DNA of 64,000 nt. Source: Paenibacillus tyrphae. Lineage in GTDB: Bacteria > Bacillota > Bacilli > Paenibacillales > NBRC-103111. The translations under genes and the position numbers were made by a program. Each line of letters starts with the position of its first letter. Position 1 is the stretch's first letter. Where the stretch lies: the NCBI RefSeq assembly GCF_027925525.1, contig NZ_BSDJ01000031.1, positions 1 to 64,000 on the forward strand. The letters are read 5' to 3'. Shown piece after piece: positions 1-8,095 of this stretch. The notes below the pieces were generated by a model, which saw only the letters and a program-made list of their open reading frames with translations, was not told the origin of the DNA and made no database searches.

Positions 1-353
1 TCCATAGAGGCTGGCTGCTTGTTTTGGGGCACTGCCTCATTCGCTCCACGATGAGCGAAGCCTGCGGAGCATCGGCCGTTTGTCGGCAGTAGAACCCGTT
101 ATCTGATAGGCGGGAAAGCTCGGGAAGCAGCGTTTCACCGAAAATGACGGGGATCGATGCGAAGCTCCATATGCAGGAAATTGTCTTTAGGCAACGGCTC
201 CGTATGCATCTTCTTATCCTGCATATAGATGAGCGTGGAGAGACTCACCTCCCCGGCCAAAACCACAATTTAACGAATCACTTCGTTATATCGGCGGTTG
301 ATCTCTTCCCAGTTGACAACGTTCCACCAGGAAGACACGAATTGTTCCATTCG
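1..353 (-). pseudogene. Decayed gene remnant, unknown family, cut by window start
   Basis: On the minus strand an AAGGAG ribosome binding site precedes an ATG at 353 (MEQFVSSWWNVVNW...). The frame meets a TAA after 26 codons but continues in the same frame with sensible protein (IVVLAGEVSLSTLIYMQDKK...). It then stops again, and the plausible reading passes into another frame (IPVIFGETLLPELSRLSDNG) that stays open to the window edge. One nonsense and one frameshift lesion therefore seem to break an older coding sequence. I do not recognise the family. It could also be chance coding potential in an intergenic region. Confidence 0.4.
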
Positions 354-588
354 ACAATCTCCTTTCGACAACCTCTTTTTCCAATGGTTGGGTACCTCTC
401 AAGTTTACATGATAAAAACAATTTTTTATATACACAATGATCTTTACCTAGGGAAACTTTTTCTGAAAAGCGTGTTTCTTCTCCCGGTTTTCTTAAGTTG
501 CACTCCGCAGGAATAATCCGCTGCCCCAAGTAATACGATGGCTACAGAACGACGGGCTTCGTGCACGTGTCACAGGAGGTAGGCACTT

Positions 589-1071
589 ATGCTGAATTTT
601 GCGCAGATTTTCATCGAAGGAATGCTGCTGTCCGTATTTTTTTGCTTCGTTATTTTGGGAATGCTGGTTTATAATCCGCGGCTGCTGTTAAACGATTATC
701 CCCAAAGCATCCGACTCTCCGTCCCCCCGAAAACTCCCAAAGAAACGAAGCTGTCCAAAGCGATCGGAACGCCGTTTGCCACTCTGCTCGTCATCGCACC
801 GTTTATCTCCACGCTGTACTACGATGAGATCAGCTTTATTCACACTTTTTTGCATCCGTTTCTCGTATTTACCATCGTCAGCCTGGTGGATCTGGTCGTT
901 CTTGATTGGCTTATCTTTTGCTTAATTACACCGGATTTTTTAGTTATTCCGGGAACACAAGGTATGAAGGACTATAAAAATTACCGGTTTCATTTTATTG
1001 CTTTTCTGAAAGGGACTTTGGTATACGGTGTCTTGTGTATCATCGTAGCGTGCATTCGCACGCTGATCTGA
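589..1071 (+). CDS. Integral membrane protein, unknown function
   Basis: A 160-residue protein starts at an ATG preceded by AGGAGGT at a good distance. Hydrophobic segments lie near residues 8-28, 62-80, 88-115 and 135-158, so it should be a four-helix inner membrane protein. The loop between the first two segments is basic (PPKTPKETKLSKAIG). No catalytic motif is visible. It stands alone, followed by its own terminator. I do not recognise a named family, so only the membrane location is supported. Confidence 0.75.
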   Translation: MLNFAQIFIEGMLLSVFFCFVILGMLVYNPRLLLNDYPQSIRLSVPPKTPKETKLSKAIGTPFATLLVIAPFISTLYYDEISFIHTFLHPFLVFTIVSLVDLVVLDWLIFCLITPDFLVIPGTQGMKDYKNYRFHFIAFLKGTLVYGVLCIIVACIRTLI

Positions 1072-1108
1072 CAAGCGCCTCCGCGGACATGATCGGCTCC
1101 CATTTCAT

Positions 1109-1160
1109 AAAGATTGCCGCACCTCCGGCCTTTCATGCCAGGGGGTTGGCAATCTTTTTC
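1109..1160 (+). terminator. Intrinsic terminator of the membrane protein gene
   Basis: The arms AAAGATTGCC and GGCAATCTTT are perfectly complementary and are followed by a short T run. The hairpin lies about 40 nt after the stop of the upstream gene. Confidence 0.75.
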
Positions 1161-1231
1161 ATTTCACAGTTCTAACTATTATCTTTAATAACATATATTG
1201 TAATAATTTACATCAAAAGGAGGTGAATGAG

Positions 1232-1288
1232 GTGGCACGGATTGTCCCGCGCAAGGATCGTCTGAGGACGACGGGTTTTTACCCTTAA
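1232..1288 (+). CDS. Possible 18-residue small protein or leader peptide
   Basis: A near-perfect AGGAGGT lies seven bases before a GTG that opens an 18-codon frame (VARIVPRKDRLRTTGFYP, stop TAA). It lies between the upstream terminator and the secreted-protein gene at 1362, so it could be an independent small protein or a leader for that gene. An overlapping ATG at 1227 opens a shorter frame of 12 codons. Apart from the ribosome binding site there is no further support. Confidence 0.35.
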   Translation: MARIVPRKDRLRTTGFYP

Positions 1289-1361
1289 CTCCAAGAGCAC
1301 GGCACTAAGCGCGAAGAAGTCAATAAAACGAATAAAAAAGAATCAAAAGGAGAGATATCAT

Positions 1362-1865
1362 ATGAACATCTTATTGAAAAAAGTTCCGCTTTTCCTGTTC
1401 GCTATCGTTATGGCGTTTTCCTTCTCGCTCGCCGCTAGCGCGGCCCCGTCCGCCGATCAAGCCGCTGCGGCGCCTGTCGTCAGCTTCCAGTCGGCCAATG
1501 GATCGTGGATTAAAGTTAATGGAGACGGCAGCGTAACGGCCAACGCAAGCTCGGCAGACCAAGCGGGCAAATTTGATCTGATTCCGGTGGACGCGCAGTA
1601 TTTCGCTTTAAAATCCCGCACCAACGGCAAATTTGTTTCCTTCAAGGCTGACGGCACCGTAGTGGCGACCGCCGCTTCGATCGGCACGACTGAAAAAGTA
1701 ACCATCACTTATGTCGTCAACACGCCTCAAGAAAAAGCGATTCAGGCCAAAGCTTTAAGCAACGGCAAATATGTCAGCGCCGTGAACGGCGGCGGCGGAA
1801 AAGTTGTCGTTAACGTTGCCGTGCCGTCCAAATTCGAAACATTCAAAGTGAAAAACTGGCAATAA
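1362..1865 (+). CDS. Secreted fascin-like (beta-trefoil) protein
   Basis: This 167-residue protein has a clear signal peptide (basic N-terminus, hydrophobic core at residues 8-26, ASAAP cleavage region). The mature part contains repeated units around residues 42-66, 74-103 and 125-148. They carry the fascin/actin-crosslinking-like pattern in which a glycine-rich beta turn follows an aromatic or hydrophobic residue (NGSWIKVNGDG, TNGKFVSFKADG, SNGKYVSAVNGG). Three such repeats fit one beta-trefoil. It probably acts outside the cell as a binding module; the ligand is unknown. An AAAGGAGAG ribosome binding site precedes the ATG and a strong terminator follows. Confidence 0.7.
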   Translation: MNILLKKVPLFLFAIVMAFSFSLAASAAPSADQAAAAPVVSFQSANGSWIKVNGDGSVTANASSADQAGKFDLIPVDAQYFALKSRTNGKFVSFKADGTVVATAASIGTTEKVTITYVVNTPQEKAIQAKALSNGKYVSAVNGGGGKVVVNVAVPSKFETFKVKNWQ

Positions 1866-1903
1866 ATCGCATCCTTGACCGCAGGGACGACGATTAAATA
1901 AAG

Positions 1904-1949
1904 AAAGGCGCCAAGATGTCGTGAACGCGACCGCATTGGCGCCTTTTTC
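1904..1949. terminator. Bidirectional intrinsic terminator
   Basis: The arms AAAGGCGCCAA and TTGGCGCCTTT flank a 20-base loop and end in a T run on the plus strand. On the minus strand the complementary run lies downstream of acuA, so it can serve both convergent genes. Confidence 0.8.
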
Positions 1950-1997
1950 AGCAGAAAAGTTAGAGATCTTCGGTTCGGGAATTTTACTGGTGAAACG

Positions 1998-2630
1998 TTA
2001 ATACATAAACGGCTGCCGGAACCGGATGCGGTCGAATTGCTCTATGGACGACAAAGGCACATGCTTGCCGACGCGGACCAACAGACAGTTGGCCGGATGG
2101 GAGCAGATCTCCGGGTCGTCGGTTGCATACCAAACCATATCGATGCATTGCATCAGCCGCTCCGTCATTTTGCGGTACTCCCAGACGTCGAGCTTGCTGT
2201 TCGCCAAATCCCAATACCCGTAATATTCAGTGGCAAACACAATGGCGTGCTCCATCTGACCCCCGGCAAAAGCAAGCTGAAGCATCTCCTTGCCCAACCC
2301 AAGCGAACGGTACGAGGCCGCTACCTCGATTGCTCCGAATTCGAGCAGATCGTCCATCTTCCCCGCCGACCACGGCTCGCTTTCGTCCGGATAATGAAAC
2401 GTGACATAGCCGACGATCGTGGCCTCATTGCGCGCCACAACAATCCTGCCCTCGGGCAGTGCCGCGATGCCCATAAGCGCTTCATGCTGCTCCTCGGGCC
2501 TGCGAAATCCTTTCAGCTCCGGGTGCATGCGCAAGCCTTGCAGCCGTTCCGCCGAAACAGGCCCTTCCACCACAAACGTATGATTTCGTCGTTGCAAAGT
2601 CTTGGAGTGATAAAGCTTGGGATGCTCCAT
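1998..2630 (-). CDS. acuA: AcuA family protein lysine N-acetyltransferase
   Basis: The protein closely follows Bacillus AcuA over its whole length of about 210 residues: N-terminal HPKLYHSKTLQR, central EQHEALMGIAALPEGRIVVAR, the GNAT acetyl-CoA region around FGAIEVAASYRSLGLGKEML, and the SHPANCLLVRVG and SIEQFDRIRF end. In B. subtilis AcuA acetylates and inactivates acetyl-CoA synthetase. The start chosen is the ATG at 2630, which has GGAG eight bases upstream; a GTG at 2639 would overlap that site. Unlike the B. subtilis acuABC operon it stands alone here. The assignment is firm; the target is inferred from the family. Confidence 0.92.
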   Translation of the reverse strand: MEHPKLYHSKTLQRRNHTFVVEGPVSAERLQGLRMHPELKGFRRPEEQHEALMGIAALPEGRIVVARNEATIVGYVTFHYPDESEPWSAGKMDDLLEFGAIEVAASYRSLGLGKEMLQLAFAGGQMEHAIVFATEYYGYWDLANSKLDVWEYRKMTERLMQCIDMVWYATDDPEICSHPANCLLVRVGKHVPLSSIEQFDRIRFRQPFMY

Positions 2631-2748
2631 GAATTCCACTCCTATCGTTCAGATCAGAGGGATTTACAGCCCTCCGGGTTAGAGTATTCTTCCCCCTTAT
2701 CCATCATTTACCTCGTTTTCCGCAGGTGTCAAGTTTATTTTAAAATAA

Positions 2749-2777
2749 AAAACTATCATGAGCATCCATGATAGTTT
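2749..2777. terminator. Hairpin terminator downstream of the oxygenase-OsmC gene
   Basis: AACTATCATG and CATGATAGTT pair around a six-base loop, with A/T runs on both sides. It lies just past the stop of the minus-strand fusion gene and upstream of acuA. Confidence 0.65.
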
Positions 2778-2785
2778 CGGGGCTG

Positions 2786-3973
2786 CTAACCGTTTGTTTT
2801 GATATGAGCGAAGCTTCCGCTAACCGGCTGCGGATCGGTCAATAAATGCAAGCTGGGACAAGACCTCTCAACCGCTTTATGCAGCCTCATAATCTCGTCG
2901 GTCGAGTGCGGCGACAGAACGCTAAGCTTGTAAGAAATGTTACGAAGAGCCGCGGGAGTCCAAGCGTCATCCGTGCTCAGCTCACCCGTGACTTCCACGT
3001 CCAGGTATTGCAGCGTAATTCCTCTGGCAGCGGCAAGCGACAAAGCGACTTGGACGATCCCGCTGCCCAGCGCGCCGAGCATCATCTCCGCCGGACCGGG
3101 CCCAATACTGTACGGTTCCCCGGCTTCGGCTATGACGTCCGTTGTAACCTGGAAGCCGCGCATTTGGATTTCCCGCTTCCCGGAGCTTCCCATCGCTGTG
3201 ACTTTGGCCTGTAGCTTAGGCGGCTCGCCCGGGCGGGACTGCTCCTGTTTCCGGTCGGCTACAACCTCTTGCAGCTTCCTGGCTTCCATTTGTCGATCCG
3301 TCTTCGCAGGGGGCAGCATTGCCGAAACGGACGGAGCTGTCTCTTGCGGATCGGAAGCCGCCTGACGAGGCTCGTACTGCGGCCGCTCCCGAAACCACAA
3401 GGTCGCGATCCACTTCTCCCCTTCTCTTAGCTCGCGGGAGCCGTGTAAAGAGAGCGGGTGGCTCTCGTTGGTGCCTCGCTTGCAGGTCTCGAACACGATT
3501 AAAGTGCCTTCCGAAGGCGCAATGTCCAGATTCAGCTCCGGAAAATAAGTTTCCCCTCCGGCATCGACGGTATTTAAATACAGGAGTGCCGTGTAAAGAC
3601 GCTGGCCCCCATCGTCGTAGAACTTTTTACCGGCTACCGTATTCAGATCATACGTATCGAAATGCGCGCCGAACTTGCCGCCAACCCCGTATCTCGCAAT
3701 TTGCAGGCTTTCCGCGTAATGAAGAGGCTGCCCCACAAGGGCAGCGAGCCGTTGGGACACTTCCCGTACGAGCGGATACGAATCATGGTGAAACCAAGCA
3801 AATTCCGATTTTCGGAATTCGGAAGCAACGACTTCCTTTTCCCCGATAACCTTGGCTGGCTCCAAGTGATGTCTGGCCAATTCGATCAGTTGCCTGCATT
3901 CCGGCCCGGATACGGCTTGCCCATAGCTGGCCACAAGCGGCTCTTCATGAAAGACGACCGAAGGTTCCCTCAC
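2786..3973 (-). CDS. Fusion of prolyl-4-hydroxylase-like 2OG-Fe(II) oxygenase and OsmC-like domain
   Basis: Residues 1-200 form a 2-oxoglutarate/Fe(II) dioxygenase of the prolyl 4-hydroxylase type. The metal motif is H104-F-D106 with distal H177, and K187 in GEKWIATLWF is the 2-oxoglutarate binding lysine. Residues 200-255 are a charged, low-complexity linker. Residues 255-395 resemble an OsmC/Ohr fold. In the OsmC helix the usual peroxidatic cysteine (LGSC) is replaced by glycine (LGSG, G305), while the second cysteine is kept (ERSCPS, C372), so classic peroxidase activity is doubtful. The GTG start has GGAGGAG seven bases upstream. The oxygenase half may hydroxylate a protein; what the OsmC half adds is unknown. 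The combination is unusual and in one uninterrupted frame. Confidence 0.85.
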   Translation of the reverse strand: MREPSVVFHEEPLVASYGQAVSGPECRQLIELARHHLEPAKVIGEKEVVASEFRKSEFAWFHHDSYPLVREVSQRLAALVGQPLHYAESLQIARYGVGGKFGAHFDTYDLNTVAGKKFYDDGGQRLYTALLYLNTVDAGGETYFPELNLDIAPSEGTLIVFETCKRGTNESHPLSLHGSRELREGEKWIATLWFRERPQYEPRQAASDPQETAPSVSAMLPPAKTDRQMEARKLQEVVADRKQEQSRPGEPPKLQAKVTAMGSSGKREIQMRGFQVTTDVIAEAGEPYSIGPGPAEMMLGALGSGIVQVALSLAAARGITLQYLDVEVTGELSTDDAWTPAALRNISYKLSVLSPHSTDEIMRLHKAVERSCPSLHLLTDPQPVSGSFAHIKTNG

Positions 3974-4077
3974 CGTTTCTCTCCTCCAGTGGTTTAAGAT
4001 GCATGCGGATAAGTATCATCCTTCATATCATATTAAAAGCCGGTACGTGCCGTGTGGACGAATGAGAAGACACATAA

Positions 4078-4124
4078 ACAAAAAAACTTGCCCGCCAGAA
4101 GGATGCTCTACCGAAGGGCAAGGT
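4078..4124 (-). terminator. Terminator of the collagen-like gene
   Basis: On the minus strand CTTGCCC and GGGCAAG pair around a long loop and are followed by a run of seven T. It begins 11 bases after the collagen-like stop codon. Confidence 0.75.
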
Positions 4125-4134
4125 TGACAGAAAG

Positions 4135-4863
4135 TTAAGCAGAACCTACGACAACGTCGATTTCTCTATAATTAACGGTGAAATTGATAATCGGACCACC
4201 GGCAGACAGGCTGGCTTGAGCGGTCAGCGTATAGGTATGAATTCCGGGCGGTACGGAAGCATCGACAACGGACAATCCCCTCAGTTCCTGGGCGGTCGAT
4301 ATCGCAAAAATAGGCTGTCCGATCGTCCGTACAGTACCGTTGAATGATGCCGTTGCTAGCAGTAATTCCGATCCCATTATGCCTCGGTCCCTGTATAGTC
4401 TGAGGGTAATGGCGAAGATCGTCTCGGCCCCCGAGAAAATGTTGGCCTGCAGGGCAACGTCTACTTTAACTTGATTTGCCGTACCTACGATATCGACGCC
4501 ACCCTGACTTATAATCGTGTTTTCAGTTCCTACAGTGAATGCTGTTGATGACTCCTCTTTGGTGCCCAGAACGGTTAGCGCAGGTCCTGTCGGCCCAGTC
4601 GGGCCAGTGGGGCCCGTCGGACCTGTCATTCCTGTCGGTCCCGTCAGGCCTGTCGGACCTGTCGGACCAATCGAGCCCGGAGGGCCTGCCGGTCCGGGGG
4701 CTCCTGCCGGTCCGGGCGCTCCAGCAGGACCCGCAGGACCCGGAGGGCCTCCCGCAGGTCCTGGCGGTCCAACAGGTCCCGTCGGGCCTGTTGGGCCTGT
4801 CGGACCCGTCGGGCCAGTCAGTCCCGTTAACCCTGTCGGGCCCGTAAATCCTGTTTCTGACAT
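4135..4863 (-). CDS. Collagen-like spore-surface protein (BclA-type architecture)
   Basis: The 242-residue protein has a short N-terminus (MSETGF), then Gly-X-Y repeats from about residue 7 to 95, dominated by GPT and with a GPA/GAP-rich centre. A C-terminal domain of roughly 145 residues is predicted to be beta-rich. BclA-like exosporium glycoproteins share this layout: a collagen stalk whose threonines can be glycosylated and a trimeric TNF-like head. There is no signal peptide, as expected for proteins assembled in the mother cell. GGGGGAG precedes the ATG. The upstream CATACAATG element fits a mother-cell sigma factor. The repeat contains one GGPPGP interruption near residue 38. Location on the spore is inferred. 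Confidence 0.8.
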   Translation of the reverse strand: MSETGFTGPTGLTGLTGPTGPTGPTGPTGPVGPPGPAGGPPGPAGPAGAPGPAGAPGPAGPPGSIGPTGPTGLTGPTGMTGPTGPTGPTGPTGPALTVLGTKEESSTAFTVGTENTIISQGGVDIVGTANQVKVDVALQANIFSGAETIFAITLRLYRDRGIMGSELLLATASFNGTVRTIGQPIFAISTAQELRGLSVVDASVPPGIHTYTLTAQASLSAGGPIINFTVNYREIDVVVGSA

Positions 4864-4885
4864 CGCGTCTCCCCCTTCACTAATT

Positions 4886-4912
4886 CATTGTATGTGCATA
4901 CATGATACAAGT
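4886..4912 (-). promoter_or_regulatory. Possible mother-cell (sigma-E/K-like) promoter
   Basis: Upstream of the collagen-like gene, the minus strand has AC, a 16-base gap and CATACAATG. This resembles the sigma-K pattern of AC then CATANNNTA with one deviation. The element is weak on its own; the gene type supports it. Confidence 0.35.
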
Positions 4913-4961
4913 AACGGTAATCGCCCTGCGACAAATATATATCTTGCCGCCGGCAGCGCGG

Positions 4962-5471
4962 TCACTTCCGTCGAAGAACCTCGTCGAAAACTTGCTCGAT
5001 ACGATCGGCGTCCTTCGAGACCGCGAATAGCACAAAGCGGCCTTCTCGCTTCAAGACATGCTTTTGGATTAAGCCGTACTCCTCCGGGCGGTAGTCTTTA
5101 AATTTCGCCGTCTGCGCATCGATCCTTTTCGATACGATTTGCTTGACGCGTTCCGCTTGGGCCGCATCCTTCGCTTGAATGACAGCCACTTCGTCCGCTT
5201 TCACATTCGATACGGCCGTATACAGAACGAAGTCCTCAACTTCGTCGTCGCCGAGACGATACAGCCGCTGGAGCGTTTCCTTGTCCCGCTGCTTCAGCTC
5301 CTCCAGCTTCACCGCTTGCTTCAAGCGTTGTGCCAGTTCGCCGATCGTCACCTCGCTGCGCTCCCCCTCCGGTTTGCCGGAGCATCCTGTCATAACGGCG
5401 GCGAAAACGACCGTAATCGCCAACAGCAGAATCAAACGCTTCCCGTTCACTTTTGTAAATAATCTTAACAT
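4962..5471 (-). CDS. DUF4358-type lipoprotein
   Basis: The N-terminus is a lipoprotein signal: basic residues, a hydrophobic stretch, then the lipobox VMTGC with Cys30. The remaining 140 residues follow the DUF4358 pattern, including RLGDDEVEDFVLYTAVSNVKADEVAVIQ. That family is repeatedly found beside MBOAT and DHHW/AlgX-like genes, exactly as here. It is the last gene of the minus-strand polysaccharide-modification cluster, 24 bases after the DHHW stop. It is probably anchored outside the membrane as an accessory to O-acylation; its biochemical role is not known. Confidence 0.75.
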   Translation of the reverse strand: MLRLFTKVNGKRLILLLAITVVFAAVMTGCSGKPEGERSEVTIGELAQRLKQAVKLEELKQRDKETLQRLYRLGDDEVEDFVLYTAVSNVKADEVAVIQAKDAAQAERVKQIVSKRIDAQTAKFKDYRPEEYGLIQKHVLKREGRFVLFAVSKDADRIEQVFDEVLRRK

Positions 5472-5495
5472 CGTTCTCCCCCCCCTCCTCTTCGG

Positions 5496-6665
5496 TCATT
5501 CCGTCGGCTCTGCCAGTTGATTCAACGACGGATCTTCAAAAAACGTATTCGCGTTATACAGCAGCAGCACGTCGCGGATATGACGCTCTTGAATGAGTGC
5601 CTTCAAGTCCTTCTCGTAATACCTCGGATCGACGACATAAATTTCGCTGAAATGCGGCGTTAGAAAAGGAATCAGGCTGTTGGCATACGAATCCTTGATC
5701 ACCAGCAATTTCGTTCCGTTGCGAAGGCCCGTCGTTATCCGGATTAACGAATGGTTGCCATCGAAAAATACCGTGTACTTGTCCTTTTTGCCGAGATTGT
5801 CCATCGCATACATGGAATCCGAGGTTCGCCCCTCTTCGACGTACTCTACGGTACAGCTCCCGCCCGCCTTCGGCATATAAAGCTCGATGCTGTCGGGCTC
5901 GACATGTCGGAAGCCGCTCTTCGAATACAGCGAGCCATAGAACTCGTCCGTCACTGTGCGGATTGTAAAATCCTCTTCCTTCTTCGGGGTTAGCCCCATC
6001 CGCTTGCTTAGCTCCTGATAGGCGTAGAATGCGCCTCTTGTCGTCCAATGGTGATCGGTTTTATAGTAAACGGACCGTTCCTGCTGCGCACGAAGCGCGG
6101 GATATACGTCGACGAAGCGGATATCCCGGTGGAGCGACCGCCCCACTTGATCGAGATACGCCAGCTCCTCGCCGGCCGGAGCGTAGTCCGGAAGCTTATC
6201 CGCAAGCACGCTGGCGGCGGTAGGTACGAGCATGACGAACGTACGCAGTCCGGGCGCAGCCTTCGCGAGCGAATGGATCGCATTTACTTTCATTTCCATA
6301 TCGCCGTCTGCAGGCGGGGTAAACTTTTGAATGAGATAGCCGTCCTTCCCGAGGTAAACCCCGTTGCTCTCCTTCTTTCCCATCGCCCGGTCCGCATCGG
6401 ATTTGACGCCGATCCAGAAATCTCTGGCCATAAATTGATCGGAGATATACTTTTCAAAGCCGGAAGTAAATTTTCCCGAAACGAGGCTGTGCAACGAAAG
6501 CGGCGGAAGCTGCTCCAAGCTTCGGTTTTCCGCTTCGGAGAACGATTTGCTCGGCTTGAACAAATTTACCATCAGCACGCCTCCGAGAAATAACAAGAGC
6601 AGCATAGCGATGTTAATCGATTGCGATCGTTTAGCGTACTTATTAATAAGAATCACCCTCTTCAA
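5496..6665 (-). CDS. DHHW family protein (AlgJ/AlgX-like O-acetylation partner)
   Basis: A membrane-anchored protein of about 389 residues with one N-terminal transmembrane helix (around residues 18-38). A SGNH-like extracytoplasmic domain contains the signature TDHHWTTRGAFYAY near residue 203, and VIKDSYANSLIPFL carries the catalytic-type Ser. Family members act with an MBOAT acyltransferase to transfer acetyl groups onto extracellular polysaccharide. The TTG at 6665 overlaps the MBOAT stop by four bases (TTGA) but lacks a clear Shine-Dalgarno sequence. An AGGGTGAT sits inside the first codons, so translation could begin slightly further in or depend on coupling. Confidence 0.8.
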   Translation of the reverse strand: MKRVILINKYAKRSQSINIAMLLLLFLGGVLMVNLFKPSKSFSEAENRSLEQLPPLSLHSLVSGKFTSGFEKYISDQFMARDFWIGVKSDADRAMGKKESNGVYLGKDGYLIQKFTPPADGDMEMKVNAIHSLAKAAPGLRTFVMLVPTAASVLADKLPDYAPAGEELAYLDQVGRSLHRDIRFVDVYPALRAQQERSVYYKTDHHWTTRGAFYAYQELSKRMGLTPKKEEDFTIRTVTDEFYGSLYSKSGFRHVEPDSIELYMPKAGGSCTVEYVEEGRTSDSMYAMDNLGKKDKYTVFFDGNHSLIRITTGLRNGTKLLVIKDSYANSLIPFLTPHFSEIYVVDPRYYEKDLKALIQERHIRDVLLLYNANTFFEDPSLNQLAEPTE

Positions 6666-8068
6666 AATCTAAAATAGAGGAAAGGGTTGTAGGTGGCATT
6701 GACCAAATAAGCCGTTGACAGAAACAGCAAGACGAAATACACCGCAGGAACGGCGATAACGCCGGTCCTTTGGAACCTTTCAGTAAGCCAAGCGAGAGCT
6801 TTACTCGGAAACGGAGTCGAGCATAAAGCCAATACGATCAACAGGAGGAGATTCGCCGACAGCTCGTACCATGTGCGGTTGTCCACGAGGCCGTGCGCCC
6901 CGAAGCCGAACATCGTTCCGATATATGCGGCGGCTGACGACAGCTTCTCGAATTCGAAAAACACCCAGCCGATTATCACGATCACCAGTGTATACGCATG
7001 CCCGACCATGCGAGGTTTACCTTGCAGCCATCTTAACAAGAATAGCTTTTCGGCCGTGACGAAGAACCCGAAATATAAGCCCCAGACGACGAAATTCCAG
7101 CTCGCCCCATGCCATAATCCGGTTAAAAACCATACGACCAGCAAATTGCGGAATTGGATCAGCGTCCCCATCCGATTGCCGCCAAGCGGAATATATACAT
7201 ACTCCCGAAACCAAGAGCCTAACGAAATGTGCCACCTGCGCCAAAACTCCGTGACACTTCTGGAAATATACGGATAGTTGAAGTTTTCCATAAAATCAAA
7301 CCCGAACATTTTACCGAGGCCGCGCGCCATATCCGAATAGCCACTGAAATCGAAATAAATTTGAAACGTGAAAGCGATGATGCCGAGCCAGGCGGAAGCC
7401 ACGGTCAGCTCGTCCGCGGGCGTCGCTTTCACACTTGCCCACAGCAGCCCGATGTTGTTGGCCAGAAGCACTTTTTTGGCAAGCCCCCGGATGAACAGCG
7501 CCGCCCCTTCGCCGAACCGGTCCAACGTCACGCTCCGGTCCGTGAGCTGATGCGCTATATCGCCGTACTTGACGATCGGACCCGCAACAAGCTGCGGGAA
7601 CATCGTAATATAGGCGCCGAACGACAGCAGGTTGCGCTGCGTCGGGATTTTGTTCCGGTACACGTCCACCACATAAGACATCGTCTGAAACGTATAGAAC
7701 GAGATGCCGACCGGAAGCGGGAGCGCCGTCGCCTGAATCGACAAGCCGAACAGCTGATTGAGATTGTCCACGAGGAAGCCGTAATATTTGAATAAGCCGA
7801 GAATACCCAAGTTGACGACGATGGAGCCGATGAATATCGTTCTGACGATGCTTTGGCGGCTTCTGTACTTATCGATCAGCAGCCCGTTCGCATAGTCGAA
7901 CAGCGTTGAAAAGACCATGATGACGATATAAACCGGCTCTCCCCAGGCATAAAACACCAGACTGACGAAGAGCAGCACGGCATTGCGAAGTCCGGCAGGC
8001 GACACATAATAAACGACAAGCGTCAAAGGCAGAAACAAGAATAGAAAGATCAGACTGCTGAATACCAA
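6662..8068 (-). CDS. MBOAT family membrane-bound O-acyltransferase (AlgI/DltB-like)
   Basis: A polytopic membrane protein of 468 residues with the MBOAT pattern: PVGISFYTFQTMSYVVDVYR near 97-116, the WRRWHISLGSW motif near 272, and LWHGASWNFVVWG containing the invariant histidine near 322. It should move acyl groups across or at the membrane to an extracellular acceptor. It lies between SGNH hydrolase and DHHW genes in one minus-strand set, so surface polysaccharide O-acetylation is the likely job. The TTG start has AGGAG ten bases upstream. Confidence 0.88.
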   Translation of the reverse strand: MVFSSLIFLFLFLPLTLVVYYVSPAGLRNAVLLFVSLVFYAWGEPVYIVIMVFSTLFDYANGLLIDKYRSRQSIVRTIFIGSIVVNLGILGLFKYYGFLVDNLNQLFGLSIQATALPLPVGISFYTFQTMSYVVDVYRNKIPTQRNLLSFGAYITMFPQLVAGPIVKYGDIAHQLTDRSVTLDRFGEGAALFIRGLAKKVLLANNIGLLWASVKATPADELTVASAWLGIIAFTFQIYFDFSGYSDMARGLGKMFGFDFMENFNYPYISRSVTEFWRRWHISLGSWFREYVYIPLGGNRMGTLIQFRNLLVVWFLTGLWHGASWNFVVWGLYFGFFVTAEKLFLLRWLQGKPRMVGHAYTLVIVIIGWVFFEFEKLSSAAAYIGTMFGFGAHGLVDNRTWYELSANLLLLIVLALCSTPFPSKALAWLTERFQRTGVIAVPAVYFVLLFLSTAYLVNATYNPFLYFRF

Positions 8069-8095
8069 TGCCCGTTCACTCCTTGCCGGAAGCTT

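Noticed and set aside
1218..1285. T-box-like wording (GGTGGCACGG...CCCGCG) suggesting a riboswitch
   Set aside because: The full T-box consensus, specifier stem and terminator are missing, and the downstream gene is not an aminoacyl-tRNA or amino acid gene.
4517..5101. Plus-strand frame with GPVGPV repeats resembling a second collagen-like protein
   Set aside because: It is the complementary reading of the Gly-X-Y coding repeat; the flanking sequence has no start context and the minus-strand gene has a good ribosome binding site.
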